Below, piece after piece: positions 1 through 8,249 of a DNA stretch of 64,000 nt. This DNA is from Streptomyces sp. B21-105. GTDB lineage: Bacteria > Actinomycetota > Actinomycetes > Streptomycetales > Streptomycetaceae. The position numbers and the translations under genes are program-made. Under the pieces are notes generated by a model. The model was not told the DNA's origin. It saw nothing but the letters and a program-made list of their open reading frames with translations, and ran no database searches. Position 1 is the stretch's first letter; every line of letters starts with the position of its first letter. The stretch covers positions 930,001 to 994,000 of the forward strand of contig NZ_JARUMJ010000001.1 in assembly GCF_036898465.1 (NCBI RefSeq). Direction: 5' to 3'.

Positions 1-2
1 TC

Positions 3-233
3 GTACGGGCCGAGACCCTGGCCCGCCACGCCCTCGAAGCCGAACCCCTCGCTGCCCTCCTGCGTCGGCTCACCGACACCGGCTGGGACGTGTGCGGATC
101 CGGCTCCGGACGCGACGGTGATCGAGTTGCCCGCCTCGAACTCCCCGCCGAGCCCCGTCCCGGGCTCAGCGCGCTGATCAGCTGCCAGGTCCACGCGCCT
201 CAGCAGGCCCCGGATGCTCGGAGCAACGCGTGA
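3..233 (+). CDS. C-terminal end of a hypothetical protein (5' truncated by window edge)
   Basis: The frame is open from base 3 and encodes about 76 residues ending in DARSNA. Its stop codon overlaps the GTG start of the next gene (GTGA at 230-233), so it belongs to the same transcription unit as the DUF6624-like gene. Codon use is normal for the neighbourhood. No motif is recognisable in the visible part, and the N-terminus lies outside the window, so no function is proposed. Confidence 0.5.
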   Translation, partial: VRAETLARHALEAEPLAALLRRLTDTGWDVCGSGSGRDGDRVARLELPAEPRPGLSALISCQVHAPQQAPDARSNA

Positions 234-805
234 CAACCGACGAACCGCAGCGGCCCGACCTCGCCCGCGAGCTGATCGCCCGCGCCACGGAATCGGCCGC
301 ACACCGGGCCAAGCGCGTGCGCGACCAGCTCGACGCCGTCCAACTCGGACAAGGCCGGCACACCGACCACGCCAACACCAAGGTGCTGCGCCGCATCCTG
401 GCCGACCACGACTGGCCCGGCCACCGCCTCGTCGGCCCCGACGCGGCCCGCGCCGCCTGGAGTATCGCCCTGCACAGCGACGACGAACCCGACTTCCAGC
501 GCGCCGCCGCCACCCTGCTGGGACGTGCGGTCCAGGCCGGCGACGCACTGGTCCAACACTGGGCGCACCTGCACGACCGCACCCTCATCACCAGCGGGCG
601 AGACCAGGAGTACGGCACCCAGCTCCTGCTGCGCGCCGACGGCATCGAACTGTGCCCGCTGCGCGCGCCGGAGTCAGTCGACGCACGCAGGGCCACCGTC
701 GGTCTGCCGCCGATCGCCGTCGCGCTGAAGACAGTGCGCCGCCGGTACACCCCCTACGGCTCTGCCGATGAGGCCCCGACCGTCGTCCTCGCGGGGGCCG
801 CGTGA
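230..805 (+). CDS. DUF6624-like hypothetical protein
   Basis: A 191-residue soluble protein. The central blocks WPGHRLVG, AAWSIALHSD and LITSGRDQEYGTQ fit my recollection of the DUF6624 pattern: a WPG turn, an 'A-W-x-x-x-x-H-x-D' helix, then a conserved DR...GR-x-Q-x-YGTQ segment. The biochemical role of that family is not established. The GTG start overlaps the stop of the upstream partial gene. The gene heads towards the 7-deazapurine operon but is separated from it by a small exported or anchored protein, so a functional link is only positional. The DUF assignment is from memory and needs a profile search. Confidence 0.6.
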   Translation: MTTDEPQRPDLARELIARATESAAHRAKRVRDQLDAVQLGQGRHTDHANTKVLRRILADHDWPGHRLVGPDAARAAWSIALHSDDEPDFQRAAATLLGRAVQAGDALVQHWAHLHDRTLITSGRDQEYGTQLLLRADGIELCPLRAPESVDARRATVGLPPIAVALKTVRRRYTPYGSADEAPTVVLAGAA

Positions 806-879
806 AGAAGCGGAACCCCAAGTTCTCGACCAGTCGGTCTCACGGCCGCAACTCCGCTCTTCGAAAGGATCGTTGACGC

Positions 880-1347
880 ATGAAGCTCACCACCGCCGTT
901 CTCGCTGCCGGTGTTGCAGTCTCCCTCACCACCGCCATGGTCGGAGCGGCCCGGCTCCGGCAGGACGCACGACACCAGGCCGAGCGAAACGAGGCGCTGC
1001 TCGCGGGCAACCAGATCGACTGGCTGGCGCAGATGTCCACCAATCCCGATCTCGCCAAGCTCTGGAAGCCGGAGGACATGGAGGCCGAGGAGTACATGCA
1101 GCTCATGTCGGCCAACCGGCTCATCTGCGCGCTCAGTCTGCGCGACCGCCTCGGCTTCGTCCCGAAGGGGCACCTGCCCTTCTTCGCGGCCTGGATCATG
1201 AAGAGCGACGTCAGCCGACGGTACTGGAAGCGGTTCGGTGACCTCCGCGCCCAGGAGGCCGAGGGAGACGAGCGCGCCGAGCGGTTCACGAACGCTCTGG
1301 ACCGGGCCGCTCAAGCCCGTTCGCACGAACACACCGCAGCCGCCTGA
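880..1347 (+). CDS. DUF6082-like membrane-anchored protein
   Basis: A 155-residue protein with a hydrophobic N-terminal segment (about residues 3-23), suggesting a single membrane anchor or uncleaved signal. The body is charged and helical and contains NRLICALSLRDRLGF followed by FAAWIMKSDVSRRYW. This arrangement resembles DUF6082, a Streptomyces family of unknown function. A GAAAGGA ribosome-binding site lies about 11 nt before the ATG. It precedes queD by 39 nt. No catalytic motif is visible. Confidence 0.55.
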   Translation: MKLTTAVLAAGVAVSLTTAMVGAARLRQDARHQAERNEALLAGNQIDWLAQMSTNPDLAKLWKPEDMEAEEYMQLMSANRLICALSLRDRLGFVPKGHLPFFAAWIMKSDVSRRYWKRFGDLRAQEAEGDERAERFTNALDRAAQARSHEHTAAA

Positions 1348-1386
1348 AGAAGAGGCTGCCTCGCCCTCAACTCGTGAAGGAACTCC

Positions 1387-1797
1387 GTGGACTTCAGTGC
1401 TGTTCCACTACCGCCCGGCGACTTCACCATCGGGAAGACGTTCAACTTCGAGGCTGGCCACCGGCTTCCCGGGCTGCCGGACGAGCACAAGTGCTCGCGC
1501 CAGCACGGGCACAGCTACGAGGTCGAGGTCATCCTCACCGCACCCTCGCTGGAGGAGCCCGGCTTCGTCGCCGACTTCGGGGCGCTCGCTCCGTTCAAAG
1601 AGTTCCTGAACACCGAACTCGACCATTACAACCTGCACGAGATTCTTCCCTTCGAGCCGACCTCGGAGCGCCTGGCCCAGTTCCTGGCCGGGTGGTTCCT
1701 CCAGAACCTTCAGCCCGCCATCCCCGGCCGCCTGGTCGCCGTCCTGGTCCGCGAGACCCAGAGCAGCTGGGCCCGCTTCGATGTGGAGGGACGGTGA
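1387..1797 (+). CDS. queD: 6-carboxytetrahydropterin synthase-like protein QueD
   Basis: 136 residues, the usual QueD/PTPS length. The zinc ligands are visible as His25 in FEAGHRL and His40/His42 in the C-x3-H-G-H motif, with the catalytic Cys36 opening that motif. The conserved ET near the C-terminus (VRETQSSW) is present. The enzyme converts dihydroneopterin triphosphate to 6-carboxy-tetrahydropterin, the second step of 7-deazapurine (preQ0) synthesis. The GTG start is supported by GAAGGA five bases upstream. The stop overlaps the queE start (GTGA), and folE follows, so the first three steps sit together as an operon. Confidence 0.88.
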   Translation: MDFSAVPLPPGDFTIGKTFNFEAGHRLPGLPDEHKCSRQHGHSYEVEVILTAPSLEEPGFVADFGALAPFKEFLNTELDHYNLHEILPFEPTSERLAQFLAGWFLQNLQPAIPGRLVAVLVRETQSSWARFDVEGR

Positions 1798-2540
1798 CCG
1801 CATTCGAGCCGATCACCGACGAACCGACGGCTGACGAAGGCGAATCCCGCCTGATCGTCGCGGAGTGCTTCGGCGTCGAGGTACCGACCTTCCAGGGCGA
1901 GGGACCGAGCTGCGGACACCCGGCGCTGTTCATCCGCCTGTCCCGGTGCAACCTCACCTGCGCGAAATGCGACACGAAGTACACCTGGGACTGGTCCCAG
2001 TTCGATCCGCGCAAGGAGTCGGCGAAGCAGTCGGTGGCGGACCTGGTGGCCTGGGCCGCGTCCTCGCCGGTCGAGCTCGTCGTGATCACCGGCGGCGAGC
2101 CGTTGATCCAGCAGGCGCGACTGGTGCCTCTCGTCCGGGGACTGACAGCAGCCGACAAGCGGATCGAGTTCGAGACGAACGGCACCATCGCGCCCGCTCC
2201 CGAGCTGGTGGCCGACGGGGTCCGGTTCAACGTCTCGCCCAAGCTCGCCAGCTTCGGCGTGAAGGAGACCAAGAGCATCGTGCCCGCCGCGCTGGAGTCG
2301 TTCGTGTCGTCCGGGCGGGCGGCGTTCAAGTTCGTCGCTTCCACGGTGGCCGACCTCGACCGGATCGCCGAGCTGACCGACACCTACCGGCTCGCGCCGG
2401 TGTGGGTGATGCCGGAGGGCACCATCCCCGAGGTGATCACCGCGACCACCCGGGTCCTCGCGGACGCGGTCGCGGCCCGGCACTGGCACTTCACCACCCG
2501 CCTTCACGTGTTGGCCTTCGCGGACGCCCGAGGCCGCTGA
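1794..2540 (+). CDS. queE: 7-carboxy-7-deazaguanine synthase QueE (radical SAM)
   Basis: 248 residues. The radical-SAM cluster motif is C52-x3-C56-x2-C59, within RCNLTCAKCDTKYTW. Upstream PTFQGEGPSCGHPALFIRLS is the family signature before the cluster, and ITGGEPL (about 98-104) is the SAM-binding GGEP motif. The enzyme rearranges 6-carboxy-tetrahydropterin to 7-carboxy-7-deazaguanine (CDG). Its GTG start overlaps the queD stop. There is a 57-nt gap to folE. Confidence 0.88.
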   Translation: MTAFEPITDEPTADEGESRLIVAECFGVEVPTFQGEGPSCGHPALFIRLSRCNLTCAKCDTKYTWDWSQFDPRKESAKQSVADLVAWAASSPVELVVITGGEPLIQQARLVPLVRGLTAADKRIEFETNGTIAPAPELVADGVRFNVSPKLASFGVKETKSIVPAALESFVSSGRAAFKFVASTVADLDRIAELTDTYRLAPVWVMPEGTIPEVITATTRVLADAVAARHWHFTTRLHVLAFADARGR

Positions 2541-2597
2541 CCGCAGGGGCCACCACGCCCCATCCGTTCCCCCAGTCCCCGGAAACGAGAGACGCCC

Positions 2598-3227
2598 ATG
2601 ACGACCTCTATCGCCAGCCCTGCGGCGGCGCCGACCGCCGCCGTCCCCGGGCCCGCTGCGGTCATCGACACCGGCCGGGTCGCCGGCCTGATCCACCAAC
2701 TCTTGGCCGAGCTGGGCGAGGACCCCGCCCGCGAGGGGCTGACCGGCACCCCGGACCGCGTCGCGGCCTGGTGGAAAGCCTTCCTGTCCCCGGACGGCGC
2801 CGCAACGGCCACCTGCTTCACCGAGTCCCAGCTGGGTGGTCAGCTGGTCATCGTGGGCGGCATGAGCGTGTGGTCGCTCTGCGAGCACCACATGCTGCCC
2901 ATGAACTTGCAGGTCACGGCCGGATACGTGCCGGATGGCGAGGTGGTGGGCCTGTCGAAGTTCGGGCGGATCGCCCAGCACTTTGCCGGCCGACTGCAGG
3001 TCCAGGAACGCTTCACCCGCCAGGTCGCCGAATACCTCAACGGCGTGATCGGACACGAGGACGTCGCCGTCGCCGTGCGCGGCGTGCACCTGTGCATGAG
3101 CATGCGGGGCGTACGGATGGAGGAGGCCCGCACCACCACAGTGCACTCGGGCGGGCGCTTCGGCACCGACCCCGTCCTTTCCCAGCAGTTCCTCACCCTC
3201 ACCACCGGCCTGTGGGGGGCGCCGTGA
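2598..3227 (+). CDS. folE: GTP cyclohydrolase I FolE
   Basis: 209 residues. Zinc ligands are Cys95 and His98 in the LCEHHMLP motif and Cys166 in HLCMSMRG, with the family SKFGRIA segment at about 120-126. The reaction opens GTP to dihydroneopterin triphosphate, the substrate for QueD. Location directly after queD-queE suggests a dedicated copy for 7-deazapurine synthesis rather than the housekeeping folate enzyme. The stop codon overlaps the GTG of the next gene, tying the TGT-like protein to this pathway. Confidence 0.88.
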   Translation: MTTSIASPAAAPTAAVPGPAAVIDTGRVAGLIHQLLAELGEDPAREGLTGTPDRVAAWWKAFLSPDGAATATCFTESQLGGQLVIVGGMSVWSLCEHHMLPMNLQVTAGYVPDGEVVGLSKFGRIAQHFAGRLQVQERFTRQVAEYLNGVIGHEDVAVAVRGVHLCMSMRGVRMEEARTTTVHSGGRFGTDPVLSQQFLTLTTGLWGAP

Positions 3228-4051
3228 TCACCACTGCGGGAATCGACTTCTCCGTCATCGCTCCGCCTGCCTACCTGGAGCACTTCGTCGCCCAGGAGCC
3301 GGCCCGCGTCCACCACGTGGCCGCCCAGCACGTGCTGTCCGACGAGATCTACCGGGCCTTCTTCGCTCGCGAGGCCGAGCGAGGCGCCGAGATCATCGTC
3401 GACAACGGGCTCTTCGACCTCGGCTACGCCCTGCCGGCGGAGCGCCTCGTCGAAGCCGCGCTGGCGGTGTCCGCGAGGGAGATCATCCTGCCGGACGTCA
3501 TGCGGGACGGGGCCGCGACCTTGAAGGCTAGCGAGAAGGCCGCGCGCGAGATCCGGGAGCTGTCCGGCGATGCATTCCGGCTGTGCGCGGTGCTGCACGC
3601 CGCGGACGATGACGAGTGGCTGCGCACCTACGACGCCTTCGTGACCAGCGACTGGGCCGGGGCCATCGCTCTGCCGGCCTCGCGTCGACCGGATCCCGAC
3701 GAGCAGCTGTGCCGGACCCGCTGGGTGGCGACGGCCTACCTGCAGGACCACGGCCTGCTCGACGATCTGCTCGTCTACCGGCTGCTCGGTCTGGGCCGGA
3801 CCGGGCACCTGGAGCTGATCGAGCAGCGCGAGCACGAGTGGATCTCCTCCGTGGACAGCGCGGCCCCGGTCATCCTCGGCGCGATGGGCGTCGCCCTGCT
3901 GCCCGAAGGGCCCTACGAGAAGCCCTCCACGCCCCGCATCGAGAAGCTCGGCCCGATCCCCGAAGACCGGTTCGACCTCATCCGGGAGAACATCTGCGTC
4001 GTCCGCGCGGCGGCCGGCAGCACCGTGACGATCGCCGAGGAGCACCGATGA
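3224..4051 (+). CDS. TGT/DpdA-like TIM-barrel protein (putative 7-deazapurine-inserting enzyme)
   Basis: 275 residues from a GTG overlapping the folE stop. Motifs resemble the tRNA-guanine transglycosylase/DpdA superfamily: IIVDNGLFDLG (about 57-67), with an Asp where the family has its 'DNG/DSG' strand end; EIILPDVMRDG (about 86-96); and a late SSVDSAAP segment like the family's S-x-D-S/T strand. The C-terminal zinc-finger cysteines of canonical bacterial TGT are not visible, which fits the DpdA-type branch better. Family knowledge: these enzymes exchange guanine for a 7-deazaguanine in tRNA or DNA. Inference: it uses the base made by QueD/QueE/FolE. A general barrel fold without this activity cannot be excluded. 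Confidence 0.5.
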   Translation: MITTAGIDFSVIAPPAYLEHFVAQEPARVHHVAAQHVLSDEIYRAFFAREAERGAEIIVDNGLFDLGYALPAERLVEAALAVSAREIILPDVMRDGAATLKASEKAAREIRELSGDAFRLCAVLHAADDDEWLRTYDAFVTSDWAGAIALPASRRPDPDEQLCRTRWVATAYLQDHGLLDDLLVYRLLGLGRTGHLELIEQREHEWISSVDSAAPVILGAMGVALLPEGPYEKPSTPRIEKLGPIPEDRFDLIRENICVVRAAAGSTVTIAEEHR

Positions 4052-5127
4052 CCCCCTTACTGGCCGACCCCGCCCCCGGACTCCTGCGCGCCGCCCCGAT
4101 CGAACCAGCCGGGCACACCATGACCCACGCGAGGCTGCTGCGCTACCTGGAGATCAAGGTTCACCACCTCATCCAGGACCATGACTGGGACAGCATCCGC
4201 GTCATCGGCGGCTACGACCGCACGGCGGTGGTCTCCCGGTACGAGAAGACCGGGAAGCTGTTCAACATCGAACGGCCCACCGCAGAGGTCCACGGCCGTG
4301 ACCTCGTCGTCAAGGCGTTCCCCGGAGCCGACTACGTCCAGCACTACGCCCTGATCATCGCCACGTACCTGGCCATGACCGGCCGCCCCGTCGGCACCGT
4401 CACCTATCAGCCGCCCGAGCAGGAGGAGTGCCGAACGGCGCTCGACGCGCTTGGCCTGGAACTGGACGGCGACCTGGTGATCGTCGGCTGGGGCCTTCAG
4501 TACCTCGCTCCCGAGAACGGAGTGTGGACCCGCGGGCCCGGCTACGCGTGGCAGCGCACCGAGGTCGCCGGCCGTCGCGTGGTCTACCTCGGGTTCCTCC
4601 ACAGCATCTGGGGAGACGTGGCCGGACGGGTCGTCGCGCGCCTTGCCGAACTCGGCGCAGGCGATGTCGTCTACGTCGGCAAGGTCGGCTCGCTGACCCC
4701 TGGTGTCGAACCGAACGCCTGGCTGGCGACCGGCAACACCAGCCTGATACGCGGGGCGATGGTGAGCTGGGACGACTTCTTCGGCGACTACGCCGCCGCC
4801 CACGAAGGGGTGCGCAGCGGCCTGCACGTCTCCTCCCCGTCGATCCTGCTGGAGAACCGCGACTGGCTTCTCCAGCACACCGCCTCGTACGCCTTCGTCG
4901 ACCCGGAGATCGGCCCCATGGGGGCGGCGGCGCGCCAGGCGGGGATCAGATTCGGTTACCTCCACGTCATTTCCAACAACCTCGCCACCCACTATCCCGC
5001 CGACCTGTCCAATGAGCGGCACGGCGACGTCCTGCGCCAGCGGGCCGTCCTGGTGGACCGCATCCGCACCATCATCACCGGCCGCCTGACCTCCAGCCCG
5101 ACCCACACCCTGGGAGAGTCCCGATGA
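4048..5127 (+). CDS. Nucleoside phosphorylase-like protein
   Basis: 359 residues; the ATG overlaps the stop of the TGT-like gene (ATGA). The middle and C-terminal half look like the phosphorylase (PNP/UDP) fold: a glycine-rich strand VVYVGKVGSL, then LHVSSPSILLENRDWL, then VDPEIGPMGAAARQAGIRFGYLHVISNN. That last block resembles the 'VDMES-x-A...A...VxSD' segment of purine nucleoside phosphorylases. An N-terminal extension of about 100 residues is not recognised. In context it could split or form the glycosidic bond of a modified nucleoside. The assignment rests on motif similarity only and the residue equivalences are imperfect. Confidence 0.45.
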   Translation: MTPLLADPAPGLLRAAPIEPAGHTMTHARLLRYLEIKVHHLIQDHDWDSIRVIGGYDRTAVVSRYEKTGKLFNIERPTAEVHGRDLVVKAFPGADYVQHYALIIATYLAMTGRPVGTVTYQPPEQEECRTALDALGLELDGDLVIVGWGLQYLAPENGVWTRGPGYAWQRTEVAGRRVVYLGFLHSIWGDVAGRVVARLAELGAGDVVYVGKVGSLTPGVEPNAWLATGNTSLIRGAMVSWDDFFGDYAAAHEGVRSGLHVSSPSILLENRDWLLQHTASYAFVDPEIGPMGAAARQAGIRFGYLHVISNNLATHYPADLSNERHGDVLRQRAVLVDRIRTIITGRLTSSPTHTLGESR

Positions 5128-5816
5128 CGGCGAACGCGCCGACCACCCCCGCAGCCGGGAAGCTGATCACCTTCGTCGGCGGTGACGGGGCCGGCAAGTC
5201 GACCCTCGCCGCCCGCCTCTACCAGGCCCTGAACGACGCCGGCCACACGGCAGTCCTCATCGGCAAGCACAGCAGCGACGTCCCCCAGGACCCGGAGCTG
5301 TCCGCCTACCTCGACCGCCTCAACGAGCTGGTCTACCGGCGCGACGCCCGCGTCGCTCAGGCATGCGGCGACCACTACTGGCTGCTGGCCCTGGCCTCCT
5401 GGTACACCCTGCAGGACCGGCTCGTCATCCAGCTGGCCCTCGCCGCGGGCACCCACGTGATCCTCGACAACGCGCACCACAAGATTCTCGCCCGGTACGC
5501 GGTCAACCCTGAAATCTCCTCCCGCCTGTGCGAGCAGGTCTTCGCGCATCTGACGAAGCCGGACCTGGTGTTCCTCCTGAACATCGGTGCCCGCGAGGCT
5601 CTCGTCCGCAAGGGCTCGTTCACTTCCCTGGAGGCCGGCCACGCCGGCGGCGGTGACGAGGACTTCATCCGCTACCAGGACACCGTGCTGGACCAGATGC
5701 GCGAACAGGCGCAGCGCGGCGCCTGGCTGACGCTGGACGTCGCCCAGTTGGACCGCGACCAGGTCTTCAAGGCCGCCGCCGCCGCTCTGGCCGACCGTCT
5801 GCACCTGACCGTCTGA
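5124..5816 (+). CDS. Thymidylate kinase-like P-loop nucleotide kinase
   Basis: 230 residues. The Walker A loop GGDGAGKST is at 19-27, immediately after a hydrophobic strand (LITFV) as in dTMP kinases. A DR motif (LQDRLVIQ) and the later strand DLVFLLNI follow the family order. The start overlaps the upstream stop (ATGA), making five genes from folE onward closely coupled. Family role: phosphorylation of a nucleoside monophosphate. Here the substrate may be a modified nucleotide released by the upstream enzymes. A housekeeping TMP kinase role is less likely in this accessory setting. Confidence 0.65.
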   Translation: MTANAPTTPAAGKLITFVGGDGAGKSTLAARLYQALNDAGHTAVLIGKHSSDVPQDPELSAYLDRLNELVYRRDARVAQACGDHYWLLALASWYTLQDRLVIQLALAAGTHVILDNAHHKILARYAVNPEISSRLCEQVFAHLTKPDLVFLLNIGAREALVRKGSFTSLEAGHAGGGDEDFIRYQDTVLDQMREQAQRGAWLTLDVAQLDRDQVFKAAAAALADRLHLTV

Positions 5817-5852
5817 CCCAGCCCTCTCTCCCCGATCGACAAGGAACGCACC

Positions 5853-6782
5853 ATGGACCAGGACCTGCCCGCCAGTGGGACATACGTCTGCCACGGCATC
5901 ACCTGGGCAAGCGGAGACCCCCGTCTTCTACTCGCCCCCGTGCCCGGCGGACCGCTTGTCTACGCCCCGGTCACGGGCAGGCGCCTGGGTTACCAGGTGA
6001 GCGGTACCGGCCGGTGGTGCACCGGCCGGTACCGGTTCGCCGACCGCGTCCGCGTCGAGGCGGTCGCCTGCCCTGACCGGGCCCCGGCCGAGGCCGGCGG
6101 CCAGTGCGCGGCCTGCGCCGGGCGGGACGACTTCCGCTTCGCCCACCGGTTCCACTCCGGCGGGCACGTTCCCGACGCCCTGGCGGCGTACATGGCCCAG
6201 CCGCACTGGCTGTACCTGGCGACGTTCGCCGACGGCACCACCAAGATCGGCACCGCGGCCGATCCCCGTAAGCGCTCCCGCCTCGACGAGCAGGGCGCGC
6301 TGATCGCCACCTACCTCGCCCAGAGTGCTGACGGCCGCGCCGTGCGGTTCCTGGAGGATGCCCTCACCCGCCGCCTCGGCCTGACGCAGACCGTGCGAGC
6401 CGCGGCCAAGCTGACGGCCCTGGCCGAGCTGCGCGACCTCGCCCCGGCCGGCGCCGCCCACCAGCAGCACCTCGACCGCGCCACCGAGGCCCTGAGCGGC
6501 CTGAACGTCCCGGCCACGCCGGAGCCGTGGACGCCACCCGGCGAGGGCGACCTACTACGGACGCCGGAGGCCAGGTGCGCCTTGTACCCGCACGATCCAC
6601 GGGCGGGTGAGCACGGGCTGACGGTGCTCTCCTGCCTCGGCTCCCAGGTCCTCGCCACCCTCGACGGCGACGGTGAACAACTGCCCTACCTACTCGACCT
6701 CGGCGCCCTCAAGGGCCGCCGCATCGTCCTCGGCGCCCAGTTCTCCTCACCGCCCGCCGTCGTACAGTCCGTGCTCTTTTGA
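5853..6782 (+). CDS. DUF2797-like protein
   Basis: 309 residues with AAGGAACGCACC-ATG at the start. Four cysteines in the first third (ACPDRAP and GQCAACAG regions) could bind a metal. The block WLYLATFADGTTKIGTAAD followed by RLDEQGALIATYL matches my recollection of the DUF2797 core, which resembles a GIY-YIG-type fold (short strands with Y and G, then K-x-G). DUF2797 proteins have no established function. The gene sits between the kinase and a methyltransferase in the same direction, 36 nt after the kinase. Confidence 0.55.
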   Translation: MDQDLPASGTYVCHGITWASGDPRLLLAPVPGGPLVYAPVTGRRLGYQVSGTGRWCTGRYRFADRVRVEAVACPDRAPAEAGGQCAACAGRDDFRFAHRFHSGGHVPDALAAYMAQPHWLYLATFADGTTKIGTAADPRKRSRLDEQGALIATYLAQSADGRAVRFLEDALTRRLGLTQTVRAAAKLTALAELRDLAPAGAAHQQHLDRATEALSGLNVPATPEPWTPPGEGDLLRTPEARCALYPHDPRAGEHGLTVLSCLGSQVLATLDGDGEQLPYLLDLGALKGRRIVLGAQFSSPPAVVQSVLF

Positions 6783-6841
6783 CCTGTCCGAACGCCCGGC
6801 CTGCACTGCCGGGCCGCCCTGAGAAGCGAGGCCACAGCAAC

Positions 6842-7687
6842 ATGGCACCCCAGGACGCCATCCTCGGCTGGGACGCGGACACCAACGCCGAGGCGTACAA
6901 CACCTTCACCCGCGACCACCCCATGTACGACGCGACCAGCCGCGACCTCGCCCGCCGAGGCCATCTGGCCGACGCCAGCCTGGTGGTCGACCTGTGCGGC
7001 GGCGCCGGCGCGACCGCCCGCGCGATCCTCGACCTGATCCCGGACCACGCCAGGGTCGTCTCCATCGACAACGCCGCCGCGATGCAGCGTGTCGGCCGCC
7101 GCACCCTGACCGACGCCCGCCTGACCTGGATCACCGCCCCGGCCGAACGGCTCGCCGACCACCTCCACGCCAGCAGCGCCGATGCCGTGGTGTGCAACTC
7201 CGCGATCTGGAAGACCGATACCGCCGCGGTGTTCGCGGCCGTCGCCCACCTCCTGCGCCCAGGCGGACACTTCGTCTTCAACATCGGTGGCGGCTTCGCC
7301 GGCGTCCGGCACCCCGATGAACTGTCCGCCCGCACCGGGCCTTCCCTGAACGCCCTCATCCGTCAAGTCGCCGCTGAGTGCCACGGATACACCCCGCCGC
7401 CGAAGGACGCGGACGGGCCGCCGAAGCTGCCGCTGGAGACGGTTACCGAGCAGCTGTCAGCAGCCGGACTGACGGTCGTCGGCACCGAGGTCACCGCCCA
7501 GCACAGCACCATGGCCGAGAAGAAGGCGTGGCTGTCCATCCCCGTCTTCGCGATGCCCGAGGGCGACTTCACCCACGCCCAGCGGATGCAGATCCTCGAC
7601 ACCGCCTACGCCATGACCACCCCCGATGCCCCGGCCGTGACGAGCTGGCTCGTCGTCGTCGCCCAACGGCCACAGGCCGCCGCATGA
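6842..7687 (+). CDS. Class I SAM-dependent methyltransferase
   Basis: 281 residues from the ATG at 6842, which follows a GAAGCGAGG site. An in-frame ATG 63 nt upstream overlaps the previous gene and is less likely. Motif I is VVDLCGGAGATA (about 48-59); motif II acidic residue is in VVSIDNA; later LRPGGHFVFNIGGG is the usual strand-4/5 region. The substrate is unknown. Context with 7-deazapurine and Nudix genes suggests a small molecule or nucleotide. The stop overlaps the start of the Nudix gene (ATGA at 7684). Confidence 0.75.
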   Translation: MAPQDAILGWDADTNAEAYNTFTRDHPMYDATSRDLARRGHLADASLVVDLCGGAGATARAILDLIPDHARVVSIDNAAAMQRVGRRTLTDARLTWITAPAERLADHLHASSADAVVCNSAIWKTDTAAVFAAVAHLLRPGGHFVFNIGGGFAGVRHPDELSARTGPSLNALIRQVAAECHGYTPPPKDADGPPKLPLETVTEQLSAAGLTVVGTEVTAQHSTMAEKKAWLSIPVFAMPEGDFTHAQRMQILDTAYAMTTPDAPAVTSWLVVVAQRPQAAA

Positions 7688-8229
7688 CTCCGTCCGCCCC
7701 GGCTCCCGGCGGCGGGGCCCGCCTCTGTGACCACGCAAGCGTCGGGGTACTGATCTCCTCCCCGAGCGGCCTGCTGGTGTTCGAGCGGGCGACCCCTCCA
7801 GCCGGAATCGCCCCGGTCGCCGGTCACGTCGACGAGCACGGCGGCCCCGAGCAGGCCGCCCGCGACGAAGTCACCGAAGAGGTCGGCCTCAACGTCACCC
7901 ACCTGCACCTGCTGCTGGACCAGTGGCGGCCCAACCACTGCCACCGCACGCCCAGCGGTCCGGTCGGCCACCACTGGTGGATCTTCCAGGCCGAGGTCTC
8001 CGGGGCGCTGTGCCCCTCGCCCCGGGAGATCCGCGCCCCTCGGTGGATCCACCCCGACCAGCTGCAGCAGCACGCGCTGCGCACCGCCGCGTACGCCAAC
8101 GGATACCTGGACCGTGAGGAGTTCAAGCGCGAACCCGGCCTGGAGCCGGTGTGGTGCCGCTTCCTGCACGACCTTGAGCTCGTCACCCTGCCCTCGGCCG
8201 ACCTCGACCGGATCGAGGCCGTCCTGTGA
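7684..8229 (+). CDS. Nudix hydrolase-like protein with a non-canonical Nudix box
   Basis: 181 residues. The Nudix box at about 46-68 reads GHVDEHGGPEQ...DEVTEEVGL. The final E-x2-EE-x-G is intact, but the G-x5-E glutamate is shifted or replaced by Gly, and the R of the 'RE' pair is Asp. Metal binding through the EE pair is still plausible. The N-terminal strand VGVLISSPSGLLVFER is typical for the fold. The gene is translationally coupled to the methyltransferase upstream. It runs convergently into the next, minus-strand Nudix gene with only 20 nt between stops. Confidence 0.8.
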   Translation: MTPSAPAPGGGARLCDHASVGVLISSPSGLLVFERATPPAGIAPVAGHVDEHGGPEQAARDEVTEEVGLNVTHLHLLLDQWRPNHCHRTPSGPVGHHWWIFQAEVSGALCPSPREIRAPRWIHPDQLQQHALRTAAYANGYLDREEFKREPGLEPVWCRFLHDLELVTLPSADLDRIEAVL

Positions 8230-8249
8230 ACGGCGGCCAGGGGCCTACC

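Noticed and set aside
1710..3146. Long minus-strand ORFs opposite queE/folE
   Set aside because: Shadow frames of high-GC genes; the plus strand has clear enzyme motifs and overlapping starts.
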